Origin: Portunus trituberculatus
Taxonomy: Eukaryota > Arthropoda > Malacostraca > Decapoda > Portunidae
Assembly (NCBI RefSeq): GCF_017591435.1
Contig: NC_059297.1
Span: forward strand, 1,125,080 to 1,189,079
Direction of reading: 5' to 3'
Length of the DNA stretch: 64,000 nt
This document shows, piece by piece, positions 45,504 to 56,760 of this stretch (position 1 is the first letter of the stretch; each line of letters opens with the position of its first letter). A program made the translations under genes and the position numbers. The notes below the pieces were generated by a model. That model was not told where the DNA came from and did not search any database. It saw only the letters and a program-made list of their open reading frames with translations.

Positions 45504-45612
45504 GAGCTTCTTGAGCTTGTTAGGCCTGCTATCACCAAAAGGGATACCAACATGAGAAAGGCAGTGACACCAGAGGAACGACTCGCAATTACTCTACGTC
45601 ATTTGGCTACAG
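45504..45612 (+). CDS. Exon-like segment related to HARBI1/ALP1-type (Harbinger) proteins
   Basis: A plus frame reads ELLELVRPAITKRDTNMRKA and VTPEERLAITLRHLATG, the N-terminal helical region typical of HARBI1/ALP1-like nucleases of PIF/Harbinger transposons or their domesticated relatives. The match ends at CTACAG followed by GTTAGT, a good 5' splice donor, where the family continues with a helix-turn-helix segment. No downstream exon is seen within the window. The left edge is cut by (GT)n and LINE B. Host gene or transposon relic cannot be decided. Confidence 0.62.
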
Positions 45613-46160
45613 GTTAGTAACCTAGGTTGTTGTTTTTTTTAAGTTTATTGATCATTTTTATGTAATCAGATCATGTTAGGTTAGGTCAGGTAAGGTTAAC
45701 CTAATCTCACCTCACCTGGTTTGCCCAGCATACTTGTGGCATGACGTGACACAAACAGGTGGCTCAAACAACTCCTGACATGCCAGCCCAATGAACAAAT
45801 ATACAGTAAATGAAGATATGTACAAAAGTATCATGGTATCATGGGCTGGAAGAATATTTCATAAGCAATCAACTTTAGTGCTCAATCTATAAAACTTAAT
45901 AGTTCCATTTGTATACAGGAAGCATATGATAAATAAATATTATTAGAGTTTATGATATGATTATCATGGGAATACTTTTTTACTATGAATAGATTATGAT
46001 TACCTTTTGTATTTTCTGAATGATAGGTTTTGTATAAGAGATTGTATTGGTTTTGCTCTACAGTACCTCACTTATTAAATCTTATAGATTTATGATAAGT
46101 TAGGTGTCCTTTTGCTAAGCACAGTTTATATACAGTACTTCTATACTTCCATCCACAGGA
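45613..46160. other. AT-rich spacer with TTAGG-like tract
   Basis: Possible intron or flank downstream of the Harbinger-like exon. A degenerate TTAGGTTAGGTCAGGTAAGG tract at 45,675-45,697 is followed by the near-complementary AACCTAATCTCACCTCACC, forming an imperfect palindrome centred on AGGTTAACCT. No coding signal. Confidence 0.5.
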
Positions 46161-46164
46161 GAGG

Positions 46165-46412
46165 TGTGGTAAGATAGGAAAAGGTGAGGTATGGTGGGTT
46201 ATGAGAAAAATAGGGTGAGCTGTGATGGGTTATGATATAGATTGTGGGATCACGAGATACATAGGGTGTGCTGTGGTGGGACACTAGATGGATAGAGTGA
46301 GCTGTGGTGAGATACAGGATAAATAGGTTGAGTTGTGGTGGGAAACAGGATAAATAGGGTGAACTGTGGTGGGATACGAGATAGGATAGGGTGAGCTGTG
46401 GTGGGAAAAATA
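46165..46412. repeat. Degenerate minisatellite, ~31-bp unit
   Basis: Repeated ATAGGGTGAGCTGTGGTGGG plus ATACNAGATA-type units, at least six recognisable, best preserved in 46,260-46,410 (spacing about 30-32). The left part is more diverged. Confidence 0.85.
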
Positions 46413-46980
46413 AACTCTGTGATAGATTATATAGGAAAAGAAAACAAACAGAAACAAAAATACAAAGATGCTATGATTATTTTTGGTGATGTGAAATAAA
46501 TACTACTATAAGTTTCATGGTTGAGTGGAAAAGTAAACAATTGTCCTTCATGTAGTAGGTAGCCATCTGTCCAGTGTTTCTTGGAAGATGCATCCTTGCT
46601 TTTATTGCAGCAAGATTTCATTTTGAGACATCTTTTATGGGCTTTTTGTAGATCTTCCCTGAAGATCATAGCAAACTTCCTTACAAGTTTTCTTGCTATA
46701 AACATCCAATCTTGATTTTTTTTTTTTTTTTTTTTTTTTTCTTTTAATATATATACCTTCCCTGGAAATAGTCACTCTTCAAACTAAGATGTAGCTTTTC
46801 ACAAGGCATTTTATAGACGTTTCTTTGGAGATAATCACTTGTGTGTTCTATACTGCATGCTCCTTACGATATGCCTCACAAACTTGAAATACTATTGTTA
46901 ACACGGGCATTAACACTGCTGTCTCTCTTGGTCTTCACATTGCTTCTTGTGATGGTATTGTACTACTGAATGGCTGAGTG
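46413..46980. other. Spacer without recognised gene
   Basis: A 92-codon minus frame (46,427-46,705) has no recognisable motif. A 24-nt T run lies at 46,718-46,741. No further structure noted. Confidence 0.45.
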
Positions 46981-46984
46981 AAAT

Positions 46985-47120
46985 GAGGAGTCAACCACTT
47001 TCAAATTGGTTTATGTATAAACTCTGGAACTCCCTACCTGCTTCTGCATTTCCATCTTCCTATGACTTGAGCTTATTAAAAGAGAGGTTTCATGACATTT
47101 GTCAGAATGGGACATTTCCT
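46985..47120 (+). pseudogene. 3' fragment of a LINE D-like element
   Basis: The plus reading LWNSLPASAFPSSYDLSLLK closely resembles the C-terminus of LINE D (LWNSLPASVFPNSYNLSSFK at about 37,780-37,840). Only this tail is recognisable. Confidence 0.7.
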
Positions 47121-47204
47121 TTTCTAAAATCTTGAAATAGGTGAAGGCCAAGAAAAACAGCCGGCTGATGGTGTGCGCTTCTATTATTGTCTCTCTATAC
47201 ACTT

Positions 47205-47469
47205 CTCAAAACATGTATAAAATAATCTTGTATTATAGTGCATTTTGGCTACAGGTATCTCCAAAAATATAAAAATAAATATTACAAGGTTCTTCTACCC
47301 CTAAGAAACCTCATTTAAGCCAATGTAAATGGTACAATTAAAGCAATGCTAAAGCTGAGAAAATATTGGAACGTTCCAACGAAAACGGTGTCAGCTGTTT
47401 CCATTTCACGCCTAACTAAAGTAAACAAGAACAATTTACTGGTGAATATAATATTTGACATCCTCCCCA
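47205..47469 (-). mobile_element. Putative BEL/Pao 3' LTR (partial) with polypurine tract
   Basis: Downstream of the BEL/Pao polyprotein relic on the same strand, a purine tract GTGGGGAGGA (plus 47,461-47,470) is followed immediately by TGTCAAATATT, the arrangement of a polypurine tract and LTR start. The LTR would extend to about 47,205-47,220. Its right mate is not in the window, so the limits are inferred. Confidence 0.5.
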
Positions 47470-47678
47470 CCATAAAAGGCGAAGCAACTTATCCAACCAA
47501 ATATGTCATACAATAATTATCCAACACCTTACCATAATCCAATAATCCATAGAAACAAATACCAACATGACCAACCACCATACATGATAAATGTACAACT
47601 TATAAATCTAATTTGTGAGGCCTCTTAATGAGCCGACCTCTTGATGTATAAACAGCTACCTCATTATCCTCCTCTGGA

Positions 47679-48660
47679 TCATAATCTTGTACAGTCTTCA
47701 TCATTAGCTACACCTGAATTTACATCATCTTGTGGTGCATTATCATGAAGTACTGGTCCAGAAGGATTTACTACATCAGTGTCTAAATGAGGATTTATCT
47801 CTAAATCATGCAGGTTTTGTATAGTTCTGTTGAAAATATCCTTTCCTGTCTTAACATCAACACGGCGAATCAAGCCGTCTCTACCAGGATACACATTTAC
47901 AATCACTCCGATGGGCCACCGTTGTCTGGGTACATTGTCTCTTCTAATGAGTACAACACTACCAACATCCACTTTACATTTCTGGTTGAAACCCTTTATT
48001 ACAGGGGGAAAATTAGCTATGTAATCTGTTCTCCACACCTTCCAAAAATTTTCTAACTTCTGATTCCTTATTTTTTTTCTGTTGTACAAGTCTTCAGAAC
48101 TCACAATAGAGGGTTCATCAGTATCAGAAGGTCTACATGTAATGTTCCTACCAAGAAGAAAATGCGATGGAGTTAGATAATGAGCAAAATCTGGGTCATC
48201 ACTCACAAAGGTCAATAGTTGATTCAATTTCTATAAGAATTGTTTCTAATTCAGCCTGACTTACATACTTAACTCCCAAAGACTTCCTTAAAGCTAACTT
48301 GACTGAACCAATGAGCCTCTCAAACCACCCACCCCACCATGGAGATCTAGGTACATTGAACTTCCACCTAGGCGCTAGATGACCAAACACCTTCTGTACT
48401 TCTGTGGAGGCTGCAACAAATGTTTTTGCATTATCTGAATAGAAATCAGTAGGAATCCCTCTACAAGCAACAAATCTCTTTATGGCCTGCATATAATCAA
48501 CCAATGATATGGACTCTGTGAGTTCTAGATGTACTGCTCTAACAACAGCACTGGTAAAAAGTAAAATATACAACTTCTTTCTTAGATGGTTAGCATTAAA
48601 TAAAGGACCAGTGAAATCTATTCCTGTGACTGCAATTGGAGGTGCAGGGTTAACTCAAGA
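47679..48660 (-). pseudogene. BEL/Pao integrase (core and C-terminal domain)
   Basis: The core starts VTGIDFTGPLFNANHLRKK (first catalytic Asp, about 48,617), then VVRAVHLELTESISLVDYMQ, TDFYSDNAKTF (second Asp), and PWWGGWFERLIGSVK (catalytic Glu), all in one frame to LCE near 48,199. A single shift leads to 48,227-47,679: HYLTPSHFLLGRNITCRPSD, then KCKVDVGSVVLIRRDNVPRQ and WPIGVIVNVYPGRDGLIRRV, the conserved C-terminal domain of BEL/Pao polyproteins. The catalytic triad is complete, so decay is mild. Confidence 0.9.
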
Positions 48661-48990
48661 GATCAGGTAAAGGTGCAACGGGTTGACTGCAAGGGACGGC
48701 TGTCGTGCCTCCGACAATCAAACACTCCCCTACCACCGTCTTTGCCAATCTTCTTAACCCTATCACCCAAAAACTAGTTCTTAATGATGACACAATGCTG
48801 TTTACACCTGCATGCTTTAGAAATTTATGTTGAAATTGTACTAGCAACTTAGAAAAATGGCTCTTAAGAAGAATGATGGGATGTTTTAAGTCAGGTTAAG
48901 TCAGGTTAGAAAATTGTAATCTACCCTTGATCCTTAGAATACCATTTTCATCAAGAAATGGGTTTAAATTGCTTAGGAAGAGATATGGCC
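48650..48990 (-). pseudogene. BEL/Pao integrase zinc-binding region (decayed)
   Basis: 48,847-48,650 reads QFQHKFLKHAGVNSIVSSLR and TSFWVIGLRRLAKTVVGEC, matching the H2C2 segment before the integrase core (HAG.. and C positions), then shifts frame. A deletion and a short direct repeat (AAGTCAGGTT) disturb 48,880-48,910. Confidence 0.75.
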
Positions 48991-48996
48991 TTGATT

Positions 48997-49985
48997 TCAT
49001 CTGGGAAGGCTTGTCTGCACTACATAGATCATTCTTAACTTAGCAATCTCTAGTTCTTCAGTCATAAATCTACAGGTTTTCAACTCATATCCCAATATTT
49101 TACTTCTACAATTATATATGAATCTCAAAACATATCCAACAATTCTTAGTGATTTGTCAAGATCATTATATTGTTCAAGGTCAAAAGTGGGTGTCCTAGT
49201 CTGAACAGTTAAACATGCTAAATTATCCTCCAGTACATTATTCATAGTGTCAGTGTTGGCAGTTAAGCTATCACTTTCCTCAATTCTAAATGTGGGATCA
49301 GACAAATACTTAGGACCACTAAACCATAAGTAATTTCCGAGAAGGCTTTCTGCTAGTAACCCTCGGGTTATCAGGTCAGCTGGATTTTCTGTCCCACTGC
49401 AATACCAATTACTGGGAGGTGTTAGGTGCTGAATCTCTCGAACTCTGTTATTTACATACGCATCTTTTACACTTGTATCATTCTTTATCCATCCTAAGGT
49501 AATAGTGGAATCAGTCCAGCATGTCATTTAGGTCTTGATCTTGAGATCCACAGCATTCTTGACAAACACCACCAATCTGACACAAAACAATGCTCCTAAC
49601 AGTTCTAGCTTAGGCAGGGTTAGTTTCTTGATTGGTGCTACTCTACTCTTGGACACAACCAGTGAAATTTTACATGTACTATCAAGACACAGCCTTAGGT
49701 ATACACAAGTCCTATAACCCTTTTCTGAGGCATCCCCAAACCCATGAATCTCAAGAAATTCAATGCTCTTCCAAGGTACACAGGGAAAATAATGTCTACT
49801 TATAGCTAATGAACTTAAGTGTCTAGTACTCCTTACCCATTTTTCAAATCTTACTTCTAAATCATGGGACAACTTGTCATGCCAAGACGCACCTGACTTC
49901 CATATGTCTTGAAACAGTATCTTAGCATACATGGTATATGGACTGATAAATCCACATGGATCAAAAATCTTATCGTAAGCTTTAC
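48997..49985 (-). pseudogene. BEL/Pao RT end and RNase H (5'-truncated)
   Basis: From 49,985: IFDPCGFISPYTMYAKILFQ, then KSIEFLEIHGFGDASEKGYR (RNase H first Asp), SKSRVAPIKKLTLPKLELLG (the Glu segment), a stop at 49,528, then CWTDSTITLGWIKND and VREIQHLTPPSNWYCSGTEN, PADLITRGL (RNase H end), and SRKILGYELK-type spacer. The RT palm itself is missing: homology stops at about 49,985, next to A-rich sequence. Confidence 0.88.
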
Positions 49986-50082
49986 ATGATCATTTGGACA
50001 AAAATAAAATAAAAAATAAAAATAAAAACTAATAATGATTATTAGGATTGTTACTGTAACCCAATTTTTTGTCAATAAACTA
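49986..50082. other. A/T-rich junction between BEL/Pao relic and LINE A
   Basis: Contains AAAATAAAATAAAAAATAAA-like repeats and no coding signal. Unlike the other LINE 3' flanks in this window it is not an (AC)n tract. Confidence 0.6.
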
Positions 50083-50135
50083 ACTGTATTTACCTAGTTG
50101 TATTTACCTAGTTGTAGTTTTACAGGGCCTGGGCT

Positions 50136-52776
50136 TTATGCTCGTGTGGTCCCGTCTCCATATCTACACTTATCCAATTTTTCTTTAAAACTATGTACAC
50201 TCTTTGCTGATACCACTTCCTCACTCAAACTGTTCCAAGTCTCAACACATCTTTGCGGGAAACTAAATTTTTTAACATCTCTCAGACATCGTCCCTTCCT
50301 TAGTTTCTTACTATGCGATCTTGTGCTTCTAAAGTCATATTCTTCTCTCAGGATCAGTTTCTCATTATCCACTTCATCCATTCCGTTAATCAATTTATAA
50401 ACTTGTATCAGATCCTCTCTCTCTTCTCTGCTCCAAGGTTGGTAGATCCATTGCCTTTAGTCTCTCCTCATATGCCATCCCTTTAAATTCTGGAACCATT
50501 CTTGTAGCCATTTTTGTAGTCTCTCTAATTTTCTTATGTGTTTCTTTTATGGGAGTCCACACAACTCCTGCATATTCCAATCTAGGTCTTATTTTAGTAC
50601 TTATCAATTTCTTCATCATTTCCTTGTCCATATAGTGAAATGCTACTCCAATATTCCTTAGCAAATTATATGTCTCTCTGAAAATTCTATCAATATGGCT
50701 AACCGGTTGATTATTTTCTTCCATTGTCACTCCCAAGTCCTTTTCCTTTTTACTTTTTCTAGTTCTACTCCATCTCCCATCTTATAGATTCCCACTGGTC
50801 GTCTTTCACTTTTCCCATTTCCATGACATGGCTTTTGTCCACATTGAATTCCATCTCCCATTTTTGCTCCATTTCCAGATCTTGTTTAAGTCTTCCTGTA
50901 GTATTTCACAATCCTCTTTTGTTTAATGACTCTGCACAGTTTCGCATCGTCCGCAAACAGATTTATGTAGCTGTTCACTCCCTCTGGCATGTCATTTATA
51001 TATACGAGAAAAAGTATTGGTGCCAATACTGACCCCTGTGGCACTCCGCTGTCTACTGTTCTCCACTTGGACTTCATATCTTTAACTATCGTCCTTATTT
51101 CTCTCCCCCTTAAGTAATTCTTCATCCATCTCAATGTGCTTCCTTTTAAGCCACCCTTCTCCTCTAACTTCCATAGTAATCTTTCATGTGGCACTTTATC
51201 AAAAGCCTTTTTTAGATCTAAATAAATACAGTCAACCCATCCTCTCTCTCTTGTACTTTATCAACTATTCTAGAGTAGAAACTCAATAAATTTGTCACAC
51301 ATGACCGACCTTTTCTAAAACCAAATTGGCTATTTGATAATATTTTGTTGTCTTCAAGAAACTCGATCCATTGCTTCTTTATTACTTTTTCACACATCTT
51401 GCATATTACACTAGTTAGTGATACCGGTCTGTAATTTAAAGGTTCTTCCTTCCTTCCGCTCTTATATATGGGAACCACCTCAGCTCTTTTCCACTCCACT
51501 GGCACTGTTCCATTTTCTATTGAGCATTTTATGATGTTGTATATTGGACTTGCTAGTTCTTCCCTACATTCTTTCAGTATTCTGCCTGAGACTTCATCCG
51601 GTCCCATTGCCTTTTCCTCATCCAATTCCGTCATCAACTTTTTATTTCAAGCTTGGTTACTTTAATCTCTTTCATATAGACAGTCTCTCTATTACCCTGT
51701 GGTCTTTCAAATTTGGATTCCTTAGTAAAGACCTCATGAAATTTACTATTTAACAGTTCTGCCATACTTTTGGGTCTTCCACCATTCCGTTTCTCCTTTT
51801 AACCTTTCTATTGTTTCTTTTTGTCTTATTTTTCCATTTATGAATCTGTAGAACAATTTTGGTTGTTCCTTACATTTTTCGACAATGTCCTTTTCATAGT
51901 TCTTTTCTTCTTCCTTTCTCACCTTAGCATATTCATTTCTTGCTGTTTTGAAGTTTTCCTTATTTTCTGGATTTCTGTTTCTTCTCCACCTTTTCCATGC
52001 TCCATCTCGTTTCTCCTTTGCCCTAGCACATCTTGCATTAAACCAATCTTTCTTTCCTTCTTCTTTAGGTCTATATTTCGGAACATATTCCTGACCCCAG
52101 TTTTGTATATTTCCAAAAATAAGTTATATTTCTCTTGAACCGTTAATGAGTTTTCCATCTCCTCCCAGTTTACGTTTTAAAATAGTTCTTGAGATTCTCA
52201 ATATCAGCCTTTCTGTAATTTAATCGGTCTCCTTTGTATGATTCATCTCTATCTTCCTTTCCTTCTTCTATATCCATCTCTAATATTACATGGTCACTCT
52301 TTCCCAATGGGCACTTGTATCTTATATCATCGTTAATTGGTATATCCCTTGTAAAAACTAGGTCTAATCTTGCCGGCTCATCGTTTCCTCTGAATCTTGT
52401 GTTTTCCTTTACTCTTTGGACCATCAAATTATCTATCATTAGGTTCAGGAATCTATCTCCCAGGCATCTTCCCCATACCACTTTCATAATTTTCCCAGTC
52501 TACCTCCTTACAGTTGAAATCTCCTATCAATATCACTTTTCTCCTTTCCTTAATGATTCTTGTAAGACTCCTTATTGTGTCATCTATCATGTCTCTATAT
52601 TCTTGGTTAGTCCATGAGTTTGTTTTGGTGGCACATATGTTCCAATGATTGTTAACTCCTTTTGTTAATATGCATCTTAACATACAGTATTTCTGATTTT
52701 CCTTCCCAAACTCCACTTGATTTACCACTATCTCCTTCCTTAACATCATCATGACTCCTCCTCCTCCTTTACCCAC
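50136..52776 (-). pseudogene. LINE A copy 2 ORF2 (endonuclease-RT, frameshifted)
   Basis: Pieces in order: KGGGGVMMMLRKEIVV and VILIGDFNCKEVDWENYE (endonuclease, 52,776-52,453), LDLVFTRDIPINDD and CPLGKSDHVILEMD (52,487-52,170), KAMGPDEVSGRILKECREEL and NYRPVSLTSVICKMCEKVIK with QFGFRKGRSC (51,637-51,218), SGVPQGSVLAPILFLVYIND and LFADDAKLCR (51,194-50,886), LEYAGVVWTP (50,736-50,395), and the tail to RYGDGTTRA (50,393-50,136). All catalytic motifs survive; only small indels interrupt it. Confidence 0.87.
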
Positions 52777-52931
52777 TCTCTCTCCTCCATATATTATACC
52801 TTTTATCTATGTCTATTTTATTGCCTCATTTAACTTTGTTTCCACCAGGCATACAATATCTGGTTCTTCTTTCTTTATGTAATCTCTTAATTCTAATTTA
52901 CTAGATAAAATCCCATCTATGTTTGTATACA

Positions 52932-53327
52932 TCATTTTAATCTCTTGTTCTTATCATTTTTAGTTAAACTTGCTCCATTCTTTTCTCTTCTTTCTCTTTT
53001 ATATACCATTTCCTTATCCTGTCTCCTATAATTCTCCAAAAAATGCCTTCTTCTCCTCCTCTGACCTTTCATTATTTTTTCTCTTGCTTCTGCCACCAGT
53101 TCATTGTGTCTCTTCCTTTCCTCCTCGTTTCTATTTTTCTTTATATATCTTTGCAACCTTCTGTTTCTCTGAGTTTCGTTTTTCTATATAGTACTTCTTC
53201 TGCTGCTGCTTGTGATTTTAGTAATATCTTAATTGGTCTCACTGTTCCTTCTTGATATTGTCTTCACCATCTTGTACTTCCTTTTATCTTCTTCCTCTGA
53301 TTTTAAATTCTTTCTCTCTTTTCTCCT
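52932..53327 (-). pseudogene. LINE A copy 2 ORF1 C-terminal part
   Basis: The minus reading RPIKILLKSQAAAEEVLYRK, then KLRETEGCKDI and KKNRNEEERKRHNELVAEAR, parallels LINE C ORF1 (RPIKVVLKSQQ and RKNRNEEERRRYKEL). It ends KNDKNKRLK with TGA. The ORF2 start ATG overlaps this stop as ATGA (plus TCAT near 52,932-52,935), suggesting coupled translation. The N-terminal coiled coil is absent through truncation. Confidence 0.75.
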
Positions 53328-53526
53328 GGTTCTCTACTATAAACACATTCTTTCTTCTTCTTTCTCCTTTCCACACTACACAATAGTCATCTACATTCTT
53401 GTCTTCTTTCTTCAGCTTACAAAAGCACACACAATCACAGGAGGCTCTCATCTCTTCTTCTTTACCAGATCTCTCACCATCTCTCTGTCTCTAACTGTTC
53501 CGCCACCAATCCCACTGCTACATGTC
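53328..53526 (-). mobile_element. Gypsy-2 3' LTR remnant
   Basis: Shares ordered blocks with the right LTR: TTTCCACACTACACA, CAGCTTACAAAAGCACACAC, TTCTTCTTTACCAGA and ACTGTTCCGCCACCAATCCC, ending TGCTACATGTCA at 53,526 (sense start TGACATGTAGCA). Several GC-rich pieces present in the right LTR are missing. The low-coordinate end is cut by LINE A copy 2. Confidence 0.75.
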
Positions 53527-55223
53527 ATCTAAGGATCACTCATCTTCCACTTGCTTTTATCTTGATCTTCTGTAACACTACTCCCTCCTGTAAAGAGACT
53601 GACTCTCAACTTTCTCTATTCCTTTTATACAGATACATTTCTCTGTAAAAAAACAAGAAAATAATACTTCACTTTTAGGTATATCTCAACAAAGAACATA
53701 ATCCTCACTCCATTTTATGTCTTTCTCTCCTCTCCTCCTACTACATCCAGCATCAACATCCACAGTGCTCATCTCCACCTTCCTCCATCACCACTCAGGT
53801 CTCTAGGTCCAGGTCTGTATCCTCCATCACCACTCTGTAATGTCTGTCTTTTCACTGGTCAAATCGCTCTAAGAATTTCAGACCATGGTAAAGAGCCTGT
53901 CAGTGCACCACCAGCGCCCTTTTCTTCCTTTACGTATCCTGAAGGTCGTCTTAAGTTTGATTTCAGGCTCATTCTCCATCTCTATAACAATTTTACATTG
54001 TCAGCCACATTCTTATTTCTCTTCCTTCTGTATCCTTCATCGCCTCAACACCTTCATTACCCTCACCTGATGCACCTCATAGATCCTCCTGTCTACTGGG
54101 TGATTATTCATCTTCTCCGCAGCCTGCCATCATCCACTTCCACTCCCACACATCACCTCTTAACCTCACCTCTGCTCCTTACCAAAAACAATTTTTCCCA
54201 GTCCTCTGCCCTTCCTGGCAGTTTTAACTCCTGCCCCAGCGTGCGGTTGTCTTCCACCATGCCATCCAACTGTCATTTGTATTTTCTTGACGCCCAGCAA
54301 CTCAGCACTCCAATACTGCCACTCAAACTCCTGCCCTTCAGAATGCACTCGTCATGCCAAACCGGGCGAAGAACTTCCACTAACACAGCCACTGGCAGCC
54401 TCATTTATTTCATCCGCCATTTATAATAGTCCATGGTCACACACATTACCTCTCATGTCTGAAACACCCAATGTCCACTGCCACCCTCTCCATATCAACC
54501 TGATCACCTGTAATAGCAACTGTCTTTCTCTATCTTACAGCACACGTCACACACTTTGCACCATTCACTAATTCTTCCATGCCTCAATAAATCTGTTCAA
54601 CCGTAGTGTTTTCCTCACACCAAAGTGACCACTTGCATTTCCATGAGCCTCAAACCAAATTCCCTCATGTTCACAACAATTGTTTGCCAGAAGGCCACAG
54701 TCACATGACTCCCCTGCAGCACCTCACCAGCAACACTGCCCATTCTGCCACAACGCCTTTCATCTTACCTTCCCATTTTTTCTTCACCTTCCCTTATGTC
54801 ACTATATCATATCCTGTCGCTCCTTTTATCTCTCCCACTCATCACTGACAAGACCAGCCTTCACCACACAATCTCGTAGTCTTCAATCTTCATCTCTTTC
54901 AATCCACTCAGACTTCAGCATTCTATCATTTTCCAGGCTATTCATATTGTATCATTGCTCCAGCTTTAATCCACCTGGCCCTCCCTTTCTCTTTTCAGCC
55001 ACCTCAGAGCAGCATTCTGTCCTGATCTTGAATCTGGCAAAATACAATAAATAAGTGATCTCCATCACTCCAACAACTCCTTCTCTGTCCAATAGTTCCT
55101 GAGAACTTCCTGCTAATACCCACTCTTGTCCGTCTTTCTCCTACAAGACGGCTCCTCTCCTCAGCACTCCATCACAATCCAACATATTTTCTATCCATGT
55201 AACACACTTAGCGAGAGCCTCTT
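53527..55223 (-). pseudogene. Gypsy-2 RNase H and integrase region, heavily decayed
   Basis: Readings survive only as islands in shifting frames: a C..C pair followed by VDMERVAVDI (integrase core start, about 54,480-54,530), KFFARFGMTSAF then SEGQEFEWQYWSAELLGVKK (54,400-54,290, second Asp region), and RNase H-like pieces near 54,700-55,150. The sequence is pyrimidine-rich on plus and poor in CpG compared with the CpG-rich 5' half of the same element. The islands are in correct Gypsy order. Assignment rests on these weak matches. Confidence 0.55.
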
Positions 55224-56380
55224 TCAGATTTCAGGCCTGTTGACAGTCCTCCAGTGAAACATGCATCTTTCAGACAAGTGATTCACCATTTCATCAAAAC
55301 CCTTCACAAACCTCCTATCGTACACAATCCAGGAATCGCCACTTCCGTTACTCCCACTCCACTGTTCCTTAACTGACTCTACCTTACCACCATCTGTTTC
55401 ACTCCTCACTACTCACTATGTGACCCAGCACTTCCCTCTGGAACAGGCTACACTTCTTTGGACTATTTCACATTTGCCCCCTGAACCTGTCCAACACTGT
55501 CTTAAGCTCTCCAGAGCCCCCTTGAACAATTCCTTACACTAGCACATCGTCCAAGTACACCAGGGCGCTTTTCCACAGCAACCCATCCAACACACGCCCA
55601 TTAGACGCTCAAAGGTCATTCACCAGACCAAAACTCATCACTTTAAACTGATATAGTCCCTGCCCATACGAGAAGGCTGTTTCTCTCTGTCCTCCTCCGC
55701 AACCTCAACTTGATGGTAACCTGATTTCAAGTCTAAGGTGGAAACCACTGGGCCCCTGTGAGCGCGTCAGCGTGTCATCCACCCTCGGTAGAGGTAAGAG
55801 TCCTTTGTCGTCACCGCGTTAAGGCCCGATAGTTTACACAACACCTGGTAGACCCATCCTTCTTCTTAACGAGGACAACAGCAGCACTCCAGGACTAGCC
55901 GACTTTTCGATTATCCCTTGCGCGCAACTCCTCCACGGCTTTTTCCACTTCCAGCCGACGAGCAGGCGCAATCCGGCGGCGGTAACTTAACCGCCGACTA
56001 TCCCCTGTGTGAATGCGGTGTTTAACCAGACTGGTCCGGCCCAGGTCATTATCTCCCTGCGAGAAGACATCTGCATACAGAGTCAGCACTTCCTTCACCT
56101 CGTCCACCTGTTCCCCAGACAGGCATGCCGCACTCCTCTGCAATAGATCCTGCAGATGAGGTGGAACCCCAGTGCTACTCCCTGCATGTCCTCGCAATGA
56201 CCTTCGGGTCCATAGTCGTCTGAACACCTTCACACACTTCCGCCCTTGACTTTCCTCCTTCTGTTCCTTACTGAGATGGCAGTGGTGGCTGGCTTCGGGT
56301 AGGGGCGCAGTATGGGCTCGGTGAGTTTCAATTGAAGCTTCACACTCCTCTGCGTCAACACCGCCCCTCCTGTAGCGGCA
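55224..56380 (-). pseudogene. Gypsy-2 reverse transcriptase (frameshifted)
   Basis: VEELRARDNRKVG ends one open piece (56,386-55,895) at the start of RT. Out of frame it continues VVLVKKKDGSTRCCVNYRAL, GLYQFKVMSFGLVNDL and LVYLDDVLV (catalytic YLDD, plus 55,538-55,566), then KCSLFQREV and HIVSSEETDGGKVESVKE and YDRRFVKGFDEMVNHLSERC. The order is that of a Gypsy RT with thumb and connection. At least six frameshifts. Confidence 0.82.
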
Positions 56381-56760
56381 CCACACTACCTCTGACCGAC
56401 ATAGTCATTTCCCAGTCCAGCACCGCCCTGCTCTGCTTCAGGTAGTCTAGGCCGAGCAAGTTCTCCCGGCGTCCGCTACAAAGACGGAAGATGCTCCTCC
56501 GTGCTGCCAACCGCAATCCTGGCATGCGCTGGTCCCTCAGCTGTGTGCAGTGCCCTGTAATACCACACAGTTGTTGCTGGGCCACGGGCTGTCCAGTTGC
56601 TACCCCGTCCTGCACGAACGTTCTTCGCCCGAGTCCACAGTGAAGCAGCAAGATTTGCCATCCACTTGCCCGCCCACCTGCACTGTCCGGGCACCCTCGG
56701 CTGCAACAAGGCGGACTGGGGTCTCTGGCTCTCTGGCTGGCGCTCGACCCTTCCACCAGC
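56355..56760 (-). pseudogene. Gypsy-2 protease region
   Basis: The aspartic protease motif appears as FTVDSGEERS near 56,630 (D-S/T-G type), followed in another frame by FVQDGVATGQPVAQQQLCGI and later RENLLGLDYLKQSRAVLDWE, the typical segment between protease and RT. The catalytic triplet is DSG. Broken by two frameshifts. Confidence 0.8.

Larger units (their letters stand above)
50083..53327 (-). mobile_element. LINE A copy 2 (ORF1 end, ORF2, 3' end)
   Basis: The sense 3' end shows two copies of TATTTACCTAGTTG at 50,088-50,115. The element spans post-RT, RT, endonuclease and the C-terminal part of ORF1, stopping at about 53,327 against the Gypsy-2 LTR. It is the longest family A copy here. 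Unlike copies B1-B3, its 3' flank is not (AC)n. Confidence 0.87.
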
